Source: JADLDB01 sp040755835 (GTDB lineage Bacteria > Myxococcota > Myxococcia > Myxococcales > Myxococcaceae). From it: a stretch of 64,000 nucleotides of DNA. Below the pieces are notes generated by a model that was given only the letters and a program-made list of their open reading frames with translations, was not told the DNA's origin and made no database searches. Every line of letters begins with the position of its first letter. Within the stretch, counting starts at the first letter, position 1. Both the position numbers and the translations under genes were made by a program. Shown here piece after piece: positions 45,405-54,554 of the stretch. The DNA is taken from assembly GCA_040755835.1 (NCBI GenBank), contig JBFMAB010000122.1, positions 82,504-146,503 on the forward strand, read 5' to 3'.

Positions 45405-47396
45405 TCACCGCCGCCGTGCACCGGCGAGCAGGTGGTCCGCGTTCTCCGCGTACACCTTCCGCAGCACCTCGGGCGGCAGACCCAGGCCGGAGATGCGCCA
45501 CCGGCCCTGGATGGGCGTCGGGTGGGCGAAGTCGCGGTCGCGCGTCTCGAAGAAGCGCCAGGTGGCGGTGAAGAAGTGGGACACGTCGGCGGGCGTGGGC
45601 GGCGTGGCGCCGGTGCTGCCCAGCATCAGCTGCGCGTCGGTGGGGCCCACGCCGAGGTCGGTGCCGAAGAGGATGCGGTCCTGGTAGCGGACGAAGAGGT
45701 CGCGGAGCGCCTCGGGCGGCTGTCGGCCCAGCTCCGGCACGCGCGCCGCGGTGTCGACGTACAGGTTGGGCAGCGCGTCCAGCATCGCGGCGACGGCCCA
45801 CGGGTCCTCCGGGTCGTTCCCGAAGTGCACGCCGATGAAGGTGGTGCGCGGGTGCCGCGCGACGCGGCGGCCGTAGGCGGCGAAGAGCGCGTCCCACGAC
45901 GGGACGTCGGCGCCCGCGTAGCGCCACCCCGGGTGCGCGGAGAGCTCGTCGATGCGCTCATTGGCCTCGGTCGCCGGCTGCCAGAAGGCCTTCGGGTCGC
46001 CAGTGTGAATCGAGATGGGCAGCCCCAGCTCGCCGGCCTTCTCGAAGAGCGGGTCGAGGCGCGGGTCGTCCACCCCCAGCAGCGTGCCGTCCGGCGCGCG
46101 CGCGCCGAGTCCGAGGGACTTGAAGAACTTGAGCCCCTTCGCGCCGAGCCGCTGCGCCGCCTCCGTCTGCGCCACCAGCTCGTCGATGGAGAGTTCGCCC
46201 CTGGCGAAGGCGCCCACCGGCGGGTTGGCGAACACGACGACGCGGCCGTTCGTGCTGCGGGCGGCCTCCACCGAGGCCTCGAGGCCCTCGCCCGGCCAGC
46301 CGCCCGACAGGTTGATGGCGACGTCGATGCCCCACGCGTCCATCAGCGCGACGAGGCGAGGCACGTCGGCGGGCGAGACGTGCACGTGCGCGTCCACCTT
46401 GCGGTAGCGCGGGGCGCCATCGGCGGTGGCCTTGTCGGGAGGCAGGTAGATGCGCTCGCCCTGGTCCAGCACCACCCACTCGCGCGACGCATCGTCGGCG
46501 AGGAAGAGCGCCTTCGCGGCGTCGATGTCGAGGCCGGGCATCTTCGCGAGGCCCTTCGCCCAGGGCTGGAAGAAGTTGTCGTAGTGCGTCGGGAGGACGC
46601 GGCGCGGCTTCGCTTCCGCGAGCAGGCCGTCCACCTTGGCCTTCGTCTGCGCTTCACCGGTGACGCCGACGATGAGGGTGGCGGCGGGCGGCGCGTTCAG
46701 CTCGCCGGGCGCGAAGGTGCTGGTGGGGTGGAACCACAGCGAGGTGCCGTTGGCCTCGAGGCGGTAGAAGAGCGTCTCGTCGAGGGCGTACTCGAAGAAG
46801 CGCAGCGGGCCCGCGGTGGGCGAGACGACGCCGCCCATGGGGTGCGAGATGCCGGCGATGTCGGCATGGCGGGTGCCGCGCACGTCGATGGTGAAGGTAC
46901 CCACCGTGAAGTGGTCGCCGGGCTTCACGAGGCGGGTGCGCCCGGCGGGGACGCCGCGGCTCAGCGCGAGGTTGACGGTGGACTGCGAGCCGATGACGAG
47001 CGCACCGGTGCGCAGGGCAATGGCCGGCACGTCGAGCGCATGGTCATGGTGCGTGTGGTTGACGAGAATGGCGTCGGCCTTCGGGCACTCCTTCGCGCCG
47101 AGGGCTTCGTCCGGCGACAAGGGAGCGAGCAGCGCGAGCGGCGGCGGGCGCGTCGGCGTCGGGTCGAGCAGCAGCGTGGTGGTGCCGTCGCTCACCTCGT
47201 AGCCGGAGACGCCGAGGTAGCGGACGCTGAGGCCGTCGGTTCGCGGCGTGCGGAGCGCGGCAGGTCCACGGTGTGCGGCGGGGACGGTCCACGGCACGTG
47301 GCGCACGGCGACGAGGAAGACGGCGACGGCCAGCGCGGGGAGAGCGAGCAGCGCGGCGAGCGCGACGAGGAGGCGGCGGCGGAGGCGGGGTGTCAC
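45405..47396 (-). CDS. Membrane-anchored metallo-beta-lactamase-fold/amidohydrolase fusion
   Basis: A 663-residue two-enzyme fusion from GTG 47396. A membrane anchor lies at residues 9-31. Residues 50-320 form a metallo-beta-lactamase fold (VNHTHHDH at 112-119, GTRHADIAG and PTHYDN at H271). Residues 330-655 form an amidohydrolase_2 (TIM barrel) domain: KVDAHVHVS at about 333-341, ISIHTGD, FIGVHFGN and RILFGTDLG. The two halves meet without a long linker. Such a fusion suggests two sequential hydrolytic steps, for example lactone opening and decarboxylation or hydrolysis, on a substrate outside the cytoplasm. Confidence 0.87.
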   Translation of the reverse strand: MTPRLRRRLLVALAALLALPALAVAVFLVAVRHVPWTVPAAHRGPAALRTPRTDGLSVRYLGVSGYEVSDGTTTLLLDPTPTRPPPLALLAPLSPDEALGAKECPKADAILVNHTHHDHALDVPAIALRTGALVIGSQSTVNLALSRGVPAGRTRLVKPGDHFTVGTFTIDVRGTRHADIAGISHPMGGVVSPTAGPLRFFEYALDETLFYRLEANGTSLWFHPTSTFAPGELNAPPAATLIVGVTGEAQTKAKVDGLLAEAKPRRVLPTHYDNFFQPWAKGLAKMPGLDIDAAKALFLADDASREWVVLDQGERIYLPPDKATADGAPRYRKVDAHVHVSPADVPRLVALMDAWGIDVAINLSGGWPGEGLEASVEAARSTNGRVVVFANPPVGAFARGELSIDELVAQTEAAQRLGAKGLKFFKSLGLGARAPDGTLLGVDDPRLDPLFEKAGELGLPISIHTGDPKAFWQPATEANERIDELSAHPGWRYAGADVPSWDALFAAYGRRVARHPRTTFIGVHFGNDPEDPWAVAAMLDALPNLYVDTAARVPELGRQPPEALRDLFVRYQDRILFGTDLGVGPTDAQLMLGSTGATPPTPADVSHFFTATWRFFETRDRDFAHPTPIQGRWRISGLGLPPEVLRKVYAENADHLLAGARRR

Positions 47397-47576
47397 GCGC
47401 GGCCTTGTGTCGGAGTGACCCGCCCGGCGCCAGCCAGCGCGCGCAGAACCGTCGGAGGCGTCGGGAATCGCGCGGGCGTGGGCGCGTGGGCTTGCGTGCG
47501 CGCGGTGACTCGGGCCAGATGCGCGTCCGTCCGCGGGCGGCCGGCGCCTGCGCGTCTTGTTTCCCGGGGAGTCGCC

Positions 47577-48734
47577 ATGACCACCAACGCCTTCCGCTCC
47601 GTGCTGCTCGCGGCCTTCGCGGCCGTCGCGTTCGCCGCGTGTTTCTCGGCCGTGCCCGAGGGCGCGACCTGTACCACCGACGCCGACTGCGGCAGCGGCA
47701 AGGTGTGCGCCAACGGCGCGTGCACGACGGTGTCCGACGACGGCGGCGCGGGTGGCGGGACGGGTGGCGGCACGGCCGGTGGCGCGGGTGGCGGTGACGA
47801 CGCGGGCCAGGGCGGCGGCGCGGGTGGTGGAGACGACGCGGGCCAGGGCGGCGGCGCGGGTGGTGGCACGGCGCCGGACGGGGGCATGCCGGACGCGGGC
47901 GTGTGCGGCTGCATGAGCGTGCTGGGCTGCCAGCCGGGCGACTCGCCGCTGGCGTGCGGGACGGGTGGCGCGGGCACGATGTGCGTGAACTGTGGCATCG
48001 GCGAGCAGTGCGTCAACGGCGCGTGCGTGATGGCGGCCTGCGGGCCGATGACGTGCAACGGCTGCTGCACGAACAACTTCTGCGTGACGCCGACGCAGCA
48101 GAACCGATTGGCGTGCGGGTCGAATGGCGCGGCGTGCATGGGCTGCGGCATGGGCCAGCAGTGCACGAACGGCGCGTGCGTGACGCCGCCGCCCTGCGAC
48201 GCGACGACGTGCCCGACGGGCTGCTGTCAGAACGGCCAGTGCCAGCCGGGCAACACCAACCGCTCGTGCGGTACGGGTGGCGCGGCGTGCATGCCGTGCG
48301 GCCTGGGGAACCAGTGCGTGGCGGGCGCGTGCTTGACGCCGGACGGCGGCGCGGTGACGCCGGTGGCGGCGGGCTCGCCGTGCACGTCGTCGATGGGGTG
48401 TCAGCCGCCGCAGGGCGCGTTCTGCATCCGGGAGTCCGCGTTCGGGCAGCCGTCTGGCTACACGGGCGGCTACTGCTCCGCGCAGTGCGGGACGATGCAG
48501 CCGTGCGCGTCGGGCGTGTGCGTGACGGAGCCCCTCTTCGGGGTGAGCGGCAGCACCTGCCGGGCGAGCTGCACGGGGCCGGGCCTGGGGCAGTCGACGT
48601 GCCGGACGGGCTACGTGTGCGTGGGCATCGCGGGCGCCACGACGGGCTACTGCCGGCCGAACTGCAACAATGGCGGCCTGGCGGCGTGCCCGACGGGGCA
48701 GATGTGTGACGCGATGACGGGCTACTGCCAGTGA
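47577..48734 (+). CDS. Cys-rich repeat lipoprotein
   Basis: A 385-residue exported protein. The signal peptide ends in the lipobox AFAAC. An N-terminal module (EGATCTTDADCGSGKVCANG) precedes a Gly/Asp linker of about 55 residues. Then come repeated cysteine modules of about 50 residues with the shape CGTGGAxCMxCGxGxQCxNGAC, followed by a different C-terminal Cys-rich part (SAQCGTMQPCASGVC). All these are disulfide-rich extracellular modules widespread in Myxococcota. The function is unknown; surface adhesion or a structural role is likely. GGGGAG precedes the ATG. Confidence 0.8.
   Translation: MTTNAFRSVLLAAFAAVAFAACFSAVPEGATCTTDADCGSGKVCANGACTTVSDDGGAGGGTGGGTAGGAGGGDDAGQGGGAGGGDDAGQGGGAGGGTAPDGGMPDAGVCGCMSVLGCQPGDSPLACGTGGAGTMCVNCGIGEQCVNGACVMAACGPMTCNGCCTNNFCVTPTQQNRLACGSNGAACMGCGMGQQCTNGACVTPPPCDATTCPTGCCQNGQCQPGNTNRSCGTGGAACMPCGLGNQCVAGACLTPDGGAVTPVAAGSPCTSSMGCQPPQGAFCIRESAFGQPSGYTGGYCSAQCGTMQPCASGVCVTEPLFGVSGSTCRASCTGPGLGQSTCRTGYVCVGIAGATTGYCRPNCNNGGLAACPTGQMCDAMTGYCQ
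47784..47867 (+). repeat. 36-bp tandem repeat in the Gly-rich linker
   Basis: Two full copies (47784-47819 and 47820-47855) and a partial third encode AGGGDDAGQGGG. The copies are nearly identical, so the number probably varies between strains and alters linker length. Confidence 0.8.
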
Positions 48735-48772
48735 GGGGTGGCGGCGCGTGCCCGACGCGCCCGCCTCAGGCT

Positions 48773-49471
48773 CTACGCCGACGCGTCCGGCGACGCAGCC
48801 GCCGGCTGCTTGCTCTCCATCACCTTCTTCGACACGAACACGTACACCCCGAACGCCACGAGCAGCGCGGGAATCATCCACACGAAGTTCTTCCGCACCA
48901 TGTCCGTGCCGCTGTGCACGAGCTCCGCGTACGTCATCGTCGCGGTGCTCTTCCCAATCACGTACCCGATGACGGTCAGCACCGTCACCCACAGGCCGGC
49001 GCCGAGCCCCGTCCACAACGTGAAGCTCTTGAGCGGCATCCTCGCGATGCCCGCGGGGATGGAGATGAGCTGGCGGATCGCTGGCAGCAGCCGGCACACG
49101 AACGTCGCGCCCGCGCCATAGCGCCGGAACAGCTCCTCGGCCCGGCGCAGCTTGGGCGGCGGCAGCAGGAAGTACTTCCCGTACTTCTCCAGGAACGGTG
49201 TGCCGAGCCAGCTGAACAGGAAGTAGTTCACGTACGCGCCCAGCAGCGAGCCCGCCGTGCCCGCGAGGACGGCCACCGTCGCGTCCATCACCGGGTTGCC
49301 CAGCGTCAGGCCCCCGCGCGCCGCGAGGAACCCCGCGGGGATCATCACCACCTCGCTCGGGAACGGGATGAAGGAGCTCTCGATGGTCATGAACAGCACC
49401 ACCAGCAAAAACCCCCACGTCGGCGCGTAGGCGGCGAGGGTCTCGATGTGGGCGATCAACATCTCGGTCAC
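48773..49471 (-). CDS. DedA-family membrane protein
   Basis: A 232-residue membrane protein with the DedA signatures IESSFIPFPSEVVMIPAGFL near the N-terminus and a conserved reentrant region FVCRLLPAIRQLISIPAGIA with the central arginine. DedA proteins are implicated in undecaprenyl phosphate and phospholipid flipping across the inner membrane. A GTG start at 49471 is three codons before an ATG. It is divergent from the LON-domain gene across 65 bp. Confidence 0.88.
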   Translation of the reverse strand: MTEMLIAHIETLAAYAPTWGFLLVVLFMTIESSFIPFPSEVVMIPAGFLAARGGLTLGNPVMDATVAVLAGTAGSLLGAYVNYFLFSWLGTPFLEKYGKYFLLPPPKLRRAEELFRRYGAGATFVCRLLPAIRQLISIPAGIARMPLKSFTLWTGLGAGLWVTVLTVIGYVIGKSTATMTYAELVHSGTDMVRKNFVWMIPALLVAFGVYVFVSKKVMESKQPAAASPDASA

Positions 49472-49536
49472 GGGTCTGGCCTCCGGTCGCGGGGCGGATT
49501 ACCACCATTCCCTCGGCATGCGAAACGAGGGCTGTC

Positions 49537-50196
49537 ATGGGTGAGGCGATCGACCGGGTGCGCGCCGCCGTGCGCCGGCTCAAGGTGTTTCCGCTGCCGT
49601 CCGTCGTCCTGCTCCCCGGCACCGTCCAGCCCCTCCACATCTTCGAGCAGCGCTACCGTGACATGGTGAAGGCCGCCCTCGAGTCCGACGGCGTCTTCGC
49701 CATGGCCCAGGTCCTCCCCGGCCAGGAAAACCGCCTCGCCGGCTCGCCCGAGCTCGAGCCCATGCTCTGCGCCGGCGTCATCGGCATGCACGAGCAGCTC
49801 GAGGACGGCCGCTACAACCTCGTCCTCGTCGGCGTCGCCCGCGTCCGTCTGGTGCGCGAGCTGCCGCAGGTCGCCAGCTACCGCGAGGTCGAGGCCGAGC
49901 TCGTCGAGGATCCGCCCGTCGACTCCGAGGAAGAGGTTCCTCTCCGCCAGGCCGTGCTCGAGCTCATCGCCCGCGTCCCCGACGAGGTGGGCGACAAGGT
50001 GGCCACCGTCACCAGCCGCCTGCACGGCGGGCAGCTCGCCGACGTCGTCGCCGGCACCATTCTCCAGGAGCCCGCCCAGCGCTTCGAGGTCCTCCTCCAG
50101 ACCGACGTCCGCGCCCGCCTCCGCGAGGTCACCGACGAGGTCATGCAGGTCGTCGCCCGCCTGAAGCCGAAGAAGCAGAAAGGGCTGCTCCATTGA
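49537..50196 (+). CDS. LON substrate-binding-domain protein
   Basis: A 219-residue protein consisting of a Lon N-terminal (PUA-like) domain: FPLPSVVLLPGTVQPLHIFE, then YRDMVKAALESDGVFAMAQV, and the helical C-terminal part. The AAA and protease parts of Lon are absent. Free-standing LON proteins are common but have no agreed role; substrate recognition for another protease is one idea. Its stop overlaps the possible TTG start of the next gene. Confidence 0.88.
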   Translation: MGEAIDRVRAAVRRLKVFPLPSVVLLPGTVQPLHIFEQRYRDMVKAALESDGVFAMAQVLPGQENRLAGSPELEPMLCAGVIGMHEQLEDGRYNLVLVGVARVRLVRELPQVASYREVEAELVEDPPVDSEEEVPLRQAVLELIARVPDEVGDKVATVTSRLHGGQLADVVAGTILQEPAQRFEVLLQTDVRARLREVTDEVMQVVARLKPKKQKGLLH

Positions 50197-50246
50197 CCTC
50201 GGGCGCCAGCCTTGAATTCCCCGGTTTTTCGGGCGTTGATCGGTCC

Positions 50247-50993
50247 GTGACGCGCCACTTCCACCAGTTGGGCCTCCGGGCCGCCCTGTGGGCCTTCGTC
50301 GCCCTGGCCCTGCCCGCGTGGGGCGCCGACGGCGACTGGGAAACCGTCCTCGAAGGTCCCATCACCATCAAGAACCGCGCGGTGCCCAACAGCGCCGTGA
50401 AGGAGATTTGGGCCGAGGGCGACATGGCCGCGCCCGTGCAGGACATCCAGGACACGCTGATGAAGCCGGAGCTGTTCCGCAGCTTCATGCCGTACCTGAA
50501 GGACTCGCGGGAGATCAGCAAGAAGCTCGAAGACGGCAGCGTGTACGTCTACACGCTCATCGACCTCCCGGTGGTCGGCAAGCGCGACTACATCGTGCGC
50601 GTGTGGCTGCGCGAAGGCGTCAAGCCGGACGGCACCGGCACCTTCCGCAACGAGTGGAAGGCCGAGCCCGACTACCTCCCGCTGCGCTCCAACATCACTC
50701 GCGTGCGCCTCAACACCGGGGGCTGGACCATCACCCCCGTCGGTGACGGCTCGAAGAGCCACGTCGTGTACCAGTTCGCCGTCGACCCCGGCGGCTGGGT
50801 CCCGTCCTTCGCCGTCAACATGGGCAACGAGAAGGGCGTCGGCGACACCTTCCGCGCCGTGGAGAAGGAAGCGCAGAGGCGCCGCGACGAGCGCCTCGCG
50901 AAGCAAGCCAGGGCCGCGAAGGAAGCGAAGGCGGCCGAGGCGAAGGCCGAAACCCCCAGCGCCACGCCGGCCCCCGCGGTCGCCGCGCCCTGA
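50247..50993 (+). CDS. Exported START/SRPBCC-like domain protein
   Basis: A 248-residue protein. From GTG 50247 a signal peptide (LGLRAALWAFVALALPAWG) leads to a START-like lipid-binding domain: AVKEIWAEGDMAAPVQDIQD, YTLIDLPVVGKRDYIVRVW and FAVDPGGWVPSFAVN. A basic Ala/Lys-rich tail follows. Such domains bind lipids or small hydrophobic molecules; an exported version could act in envelope lipid traffic. A TTG at 50193 overlapping the upstream stop would add 18 residues. Confidence 0.75.
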   Translation: MTRHFHQLGLRAALWAFVALALPAWGADGDWETVLEGPITIKNRAVPNSAVKEIWAEGDMAAPVQDIQDTLMKPELFRSFMPYLKDSREISKKLEDGSVYVYTLIDLPVVGKRDYIVRVWLREGVKPDGTGTFRNEWKAEPDYLPLRSNITRVRLNTGGWTITPVGDGSKSHVVYQFAVDPGGWVPSFAVNMGNEKGVGDTFRAVEKEAQRRRDERLAKQARAAKEAKAAEAKAETPSATPAPAVAAP

Positions 50994-51145
50994 CTGGTGG
51001 ACGTGACGCCGGCGCGCCCGGCGGCTCCTTCAGCTCCGCGTCCCCGTTCCGCATCGCCTCACCGGCAGGTCGGTCCTTGAACCCGCCGGGGGGGCGCGCT
51101 ATGGGGCGAGCCGCTTCAGTCACCCTTACGCGGAACGGCCACACC

Positions 51146-52312
51146 ATGATCAAGGACTACCTCTTCACCTCCGAGTCGGTCACCGAGGGGCACCCGGACA
51201 AGATCTGTGACCAGATCTCCGACGGTGTCGTCGACGCGCTGATCGCGAAGGATCCCCGCGCCCGCATCGCGGTGGAGACGCTGGTGAAGACGGGCCTCGC
51301 CATCGTGGCCGGCGAGGTCACCACCAACGCGTGGATCGACATCCCCACCATCGTCCGCAAGACCATCACCCACATCGGCTACACCGACTCGTCGATGGGC
51401 TTCGACGGCCACACCTGTGGCGTCATGGTCGCCATCGAGGGCCAGTCGCAGGACATCGCCCGCGGCGTCGACGAGAAGGGCGGCAAGGAGCAGGGCGCGG
51501 GCGACCAGGGCATGATGTTCGGCTACGCGTGCAACGAGACGCCGGAGCTGATGCCCGCGCCCATCCAGTACGCGCACACGCTGACCCGCAAGCTGTCCGA
51601 GGTGCGCCGCAAGAAGCACTCCTGGCTGCGCCCCGACGGCAAGTCGCAGGTCACCGTCGAATACAAGGACGGCAAGCCCGTGCGCATCGACGCGGTGGTC
51701 GTGTCCACCCAGCACGCCGAGGACGTCAGCAACAAGAAGATCAAGGACGTCGTGATGGAGGAGGTCATCAAGGCCTCGCTGCCCGCGAAGCTGATGGACA
51801 AGAAGACCAAGTTCTTCATCAACCCGACCGGGCGCTTCGTCGTCGGCGGCCCGATGGGCGACTCGGGCCTCACGGGCCGGAAGATCATCGTCGACACCTA
51901 CGGCGGCATGGGTCGTCACGGCGGCGGCGCCTTCTCGGGCAAGGACCCGTCGAAGGTCGACCGCTCGGCGGCGTACATGGGCCGCTACATCGCGAAGAAC
52001 GTGGTGGCCGCGGGCCTCGCGAGCCGCTGCGAGCTGCAGGTGTCCTACGCCATCGGCGTGGCCGAGCCGGTCAGCGTGATGGTGGAGACGTTCGGCACCG
52101 CCACGGTCGCCGAGGACCGCATCGCCCGCGCGGTCCGCGAGGTCTTCGGCCTGAAGCCCCGGCAGATCATCGAGCACCTCGACCTGCTCAAGCCCATCTA
52201 CCAGCGCACCGCCGCGTACGGCCACTTCGGCCGGCCGGAGTTCAGCTGGGAGAAGACGGACAAGAAGGACGCGCTCCGTGACGCCGTCGGCGCCAAGGTG
52301 AAGGCGGCCTGA
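51146..52312 (+). CDS. metK: S-adenosylmethionine synthetase
   Basis: A 388-residue protein that matches MetK throughout: TEGHPDKICDQISDGVVDA, GAGDQGMMFGYACNET, FVVGGPMGDSGLTGRKIIVD and GGGAFSGKDPSKVDRSAAYM. It makes S-adenosylmethionine from methionine and ATP. The ATG at 51146 is followed by the family start IKDYLFTSESVTEGHPDK. I saw no SAM or SAH riboswitch pattern in the 152 bp upstream. Confidence 0.97.
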   Translation: MIKDYLFTSESVTEGHPDKICDQISDGVVDALIAKDPRARIAVETLVKTGLAIVAGEVTTNAWIDIPTIVRKTITHIGYTDSSMGFDGHTCGVMVAIEGQSQDIARGVDEKGGKEQGAGDQGMMFGYACNETPELMPAPIQYAHTLTRKLSEVRRKKHSWLRPDGKSQVTVEYKDGKPVRIDAVVVSTQHAEDVSNKKIKDVVMEEVIKASLPAKLMDKKTKFFINPTGRFVVGGPMGDSGLTGRKIIVDTYGGMGRHGGGAFSGKDPSKVDRSAAYMGRYIAKNVVAAGLASRCELQVSYAIGVAEPVSVMVETFGTATVAEDRIARAVREVFGLKPRQIIEHLDLLKPIYQRTAAYGHFGRPEFSWEKTDKKDALRDAVGAKVKAA

Positions 52313-52329
52313 GCCGACCGGAGTCGTCG

Positions 52330-53679
52330 ATGACGAAGGGCCGGCAGGGCGCATCGCACGCAGGCTCGCTGGCGGCGCTGGCCGCCTCGCTGGACACGGC
52401 CAAGCGCGCGCTGCCGGCGTCGGCGGCCGCGTCGAAGTCGAAGGACGCGCTGCGCGAGGCGCTCCGCGAGAAGCCGCCGGCCCGGGTCGAGGCGGAGGCG
52501 CCGTCTGTTTCCTCGCACGACGCGAAGTCCGCCGTGGCGTCGGGGGCGCGTGAGGCGAAGCCGACCACTGGGGCGCGGGCGCGGGACGCGAAGGCGAGCG
52601 CTTCGTCGAGTCGGGGGCCGTCGACGGCTGCACGCGGCGCGAAACCGGGCCCCGCTTCCAGCCGGGGGACTTCCGGGCCCGGGCACGACGCGGAGGGGAG
52701 CGCAACTGCGAGTCGGGGACCGTCGGCCCCTGCGCGCGACGCGAAGCCGAGCCCCGCGCCCAGCCGGCGAACGTCCGCGCCGGCGCGTGACGGGAAGCCC
52801 GGCGCCGCCTCCAGCCGACATGCCCGCGAGCCTGCGCGGGAAGCCAGGCCCAGCGTCCCTGCCGGCCGAGCGGCGACGGCGCCGCCGCGCGACGAGAGCC
52901 GTCCTTCCAGCCGAGGTGCTTCCCCGCCCGCGCGCGAGGAGAAGCGCAGCGCCGCCGTCAGCCGCAGCGCGCCGGCGCCGGTGCGTGACGCGAAGGCGAG
53001 CGCCAGCGCGGGCCGCGTCGAGCCGAGGTCCGCCGCGTCCGCGCGAGCCGGTTCGGCGCCGCCCGTCCCGGCGCTCTCGTCTGCGGTTCCGCGCGCCGCA
53101 GCGCTGGCGTCGATGGCGCGCGCGCCGAGCCCTGTGCCCGCGCGCACGCCCGTCTCCCGACCGGTGGGCTCGGCGGTGTCGCCCCCGGTGGGGAACTCGC
53201 GCCGCCGCTACCCGCGGGCGGAGCTCACGGTGAAGGCGCGGCTCTCGCTCGCCGACGACCCGTCGCGCGTCTTCGAGGCGTCGCTGCCGACGGTGAACAT
53301 CTCCGTGGGCGGGCTCTTCCTCGAGTCCAGCTTCTTCCTGAAGCTGGGCACCAGGCTGCTGGTGCACCTCTCGCTCCCGCCGAAGGGCCGCGAGGTGACG
53401 GTGAAGGGTGAAGTCGTGCGCGTCGAGTCGTCGGACGCCGGCCCGTCGGGCTTCGCCCTGCGCTTCACCGAGTACCTCGACGGCAGCGAGGTGGCGCTCG
53501 CCACCCACTTCCTCTCGCCGGTGCTGCGCGAGTTCATCAGCAGCTACGCGAAGCAGCACCGCTTCGACGCGAGCGCCGAGTACCTGGCGCACACCGCGGA
53601 CGTGCTGGCCGCCTGGGAATTGAAGAAGGCCGAGCTCGGCGGCGACGTCTGGCAGATGACCTGGCGCGACGCGCGATGA
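52330..53679 (+). CDS. PilZ-domain protein with a long disordered repeat region
   Basis: A 449-residue protein. Residues 1-285 are of low complexity, with repeated Ser/Arg/Pro/Ala/Lys motifs around ARDAKPSPAPSRRTSAPARD that recur about every 20 residues; this would be basic and unstructured. Residues 290-400 are a PilZ domain with the cyclic di-GMP motifs RRRYPRAEL (R291-R293) and NISVGGLFLES. The stop overlaps the uppP start (ATGA). The tail could contact nucleic acid, membrane phospholipid or another protein, which cannot be read from sequence. Confidence 0.85.
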   Translation: MTKGRQGASHAGSLAALAASLDTAKRALPASAAASKSKDALREALREKPPARVEAEAPSVSSHDAKSAVASGAREAKPTTGARARDAKASASSSRGPSTAARGAKPGPASSRGTSGPGHDAEGSATASRGPSAPARDAKPSPAPSRRTSAPARDGKPGAASSRHAREPAREARPSVPAGRAATAPPRDESRPSSRGASPPAREEKRSAAVSRSAPAPVRDAKASASAGRVEPRSAASARAGSAPPVPALSSAVPRAAALASMARAPSPVPARTPVSRPVGSAVSPPVGNSRRRYPRAELTVKARLSLADDPSRVFEASLPTVNISVGGLFLESSFFLKLGTRLLVHLSLPPKGREVTVKGEVVRVESSDAGPSGFALRFTEYLDGSEVALATHFLSPVLREFISSYAKQHRFDASAEYLAHTADVLAAWELKKAELGGDVWQMTWRDAR

Positions 53680-54497
53680 CGCTGTTTCAGGCCATCGTGC
53701 TCGGCCTGGTGCAGGGCCTCACCGAGTTTCTGCCCATCTCCTCCACCGCCCACCTGAAAATCGTCCCGGCGCTGCTCGGCTGGGGTGACCCGGGCGCGGC
53801 GTACTCCGCCGTCATCCAGCTGGGCACGGTGGGCGCGGTGCTGGTCTACTTCGCGAAGGACCTCGGGCGCCTGGCGCGCGGCTTCGTGAAGGGGCTCGTG
53901 GACCGGCGCCCGTGGGACAGTGAGGAGTCGCGGCTCGCGTGGTTCGTCGGCCTGGGCACGCTGCCCATCGGCGTGCTGGGGCTCGCCTTCAAGAAGTCCA
54001 TCGAGACGACATTCCGCTCGCTGTACGTCATCTCAGGCTCCCTCATCGCGCTGGCGGTGGCGCTCTTCGTCGTCGAGCGCGTCGCGAAGCACGTCCGCAC
54101 GCTGAAGGAGATGACGCTCAAAGACGGGCTCCTCATCGGCGCGTGGCAGGCGCTGGCGCTCATCCCCGGAAGCTCGCGCTCGGGGACCACCATCACCGGC
54201 GGCCTGTCGCTGGGCTTCACGCGCGAGGACGCGGCGCGCTACTCCTTTCTCCTCTCGATTCCCGCCACCACGCTGGCCGGGTTGTTCGAGTTGAAGCACC
54301 TGCTGGAGGCGAGCGAGCGGCCGTCGACGCTCGTGCTGGTGGTGGGCACCGCGGTGTCCTTCGCGTCGGGCCTGGCGGCGATTCACGGCCTGTTGCGCTT
54401 CCTGCGCACGCGCTCGACGCTGGTGTTCATCGTCTACCGCGTGGCGCTGGGGCTGCTCCTGCTCGGCCTGTTGACGGCGGGCGTCCTGCAGCCGTGA
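53676..54497 (+). CDS. uppP: Undecaprenyl-diphosphatase (UppP/BacA)
   Basis: A 273-residue membrane protein with the BacA motifs LVQGLTEFLPISSTAHL near the N-terminus and PGSSRSGTTITGGLSLGF, and the usual eight helices. It dephosphorylates undecaprenyl pyrophosphate so that the lipid carrier of peptidoglycan and polysaccharide synthesis can be reused. The ATG overlaps the PilZ gene by four bases, so the two are translationally coupled. Confidence 0.95.
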   Translation: MTLFQAIVLGLVQGLTEFLPISSTAHLKIVPALLGWGDPGAAYSAVIQLGTVGAVLVYFAKDLGRLARGFVKGLVDRRPWDSEESRLAWFVGLGTLPIGVLGLAFKKSIETTFRSLYVISGSLIALAVALFVVERVAKHVRTLKEMTLKDGLLIGAWQALALIPGSSRSGTTITGGLSLGFTREDAARYSFLLSIPATTLAGLFELKHLLEASERPSTLVLVVGTAVSFASGLAAIHGLLRFLRTRSTLVFIVYRVALGLLLLGLLTAGVLQP

Positions 54498-54554
54498 CGG
54501 TCGGCCATTGCGGTCGCGGCGCCGCGCGGGCCCGGGCGCTACACTCGGCCCGTC

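Noticed and set aside
45405..49640. One continuous 1411-codon frame on the minus strand
   Set aside because: Only the part from 47396 down to 45405 has protein features; the rest is the antisense of the Cys-rich lipoprotein and the DedA gene region in a GC-rich genome.
50994..51145. Possible SAM or SAH riboswitch before metK
   Set aside because: The 152-bp leader has no recognisable core sequence of either class and no terminator-like hairpin.
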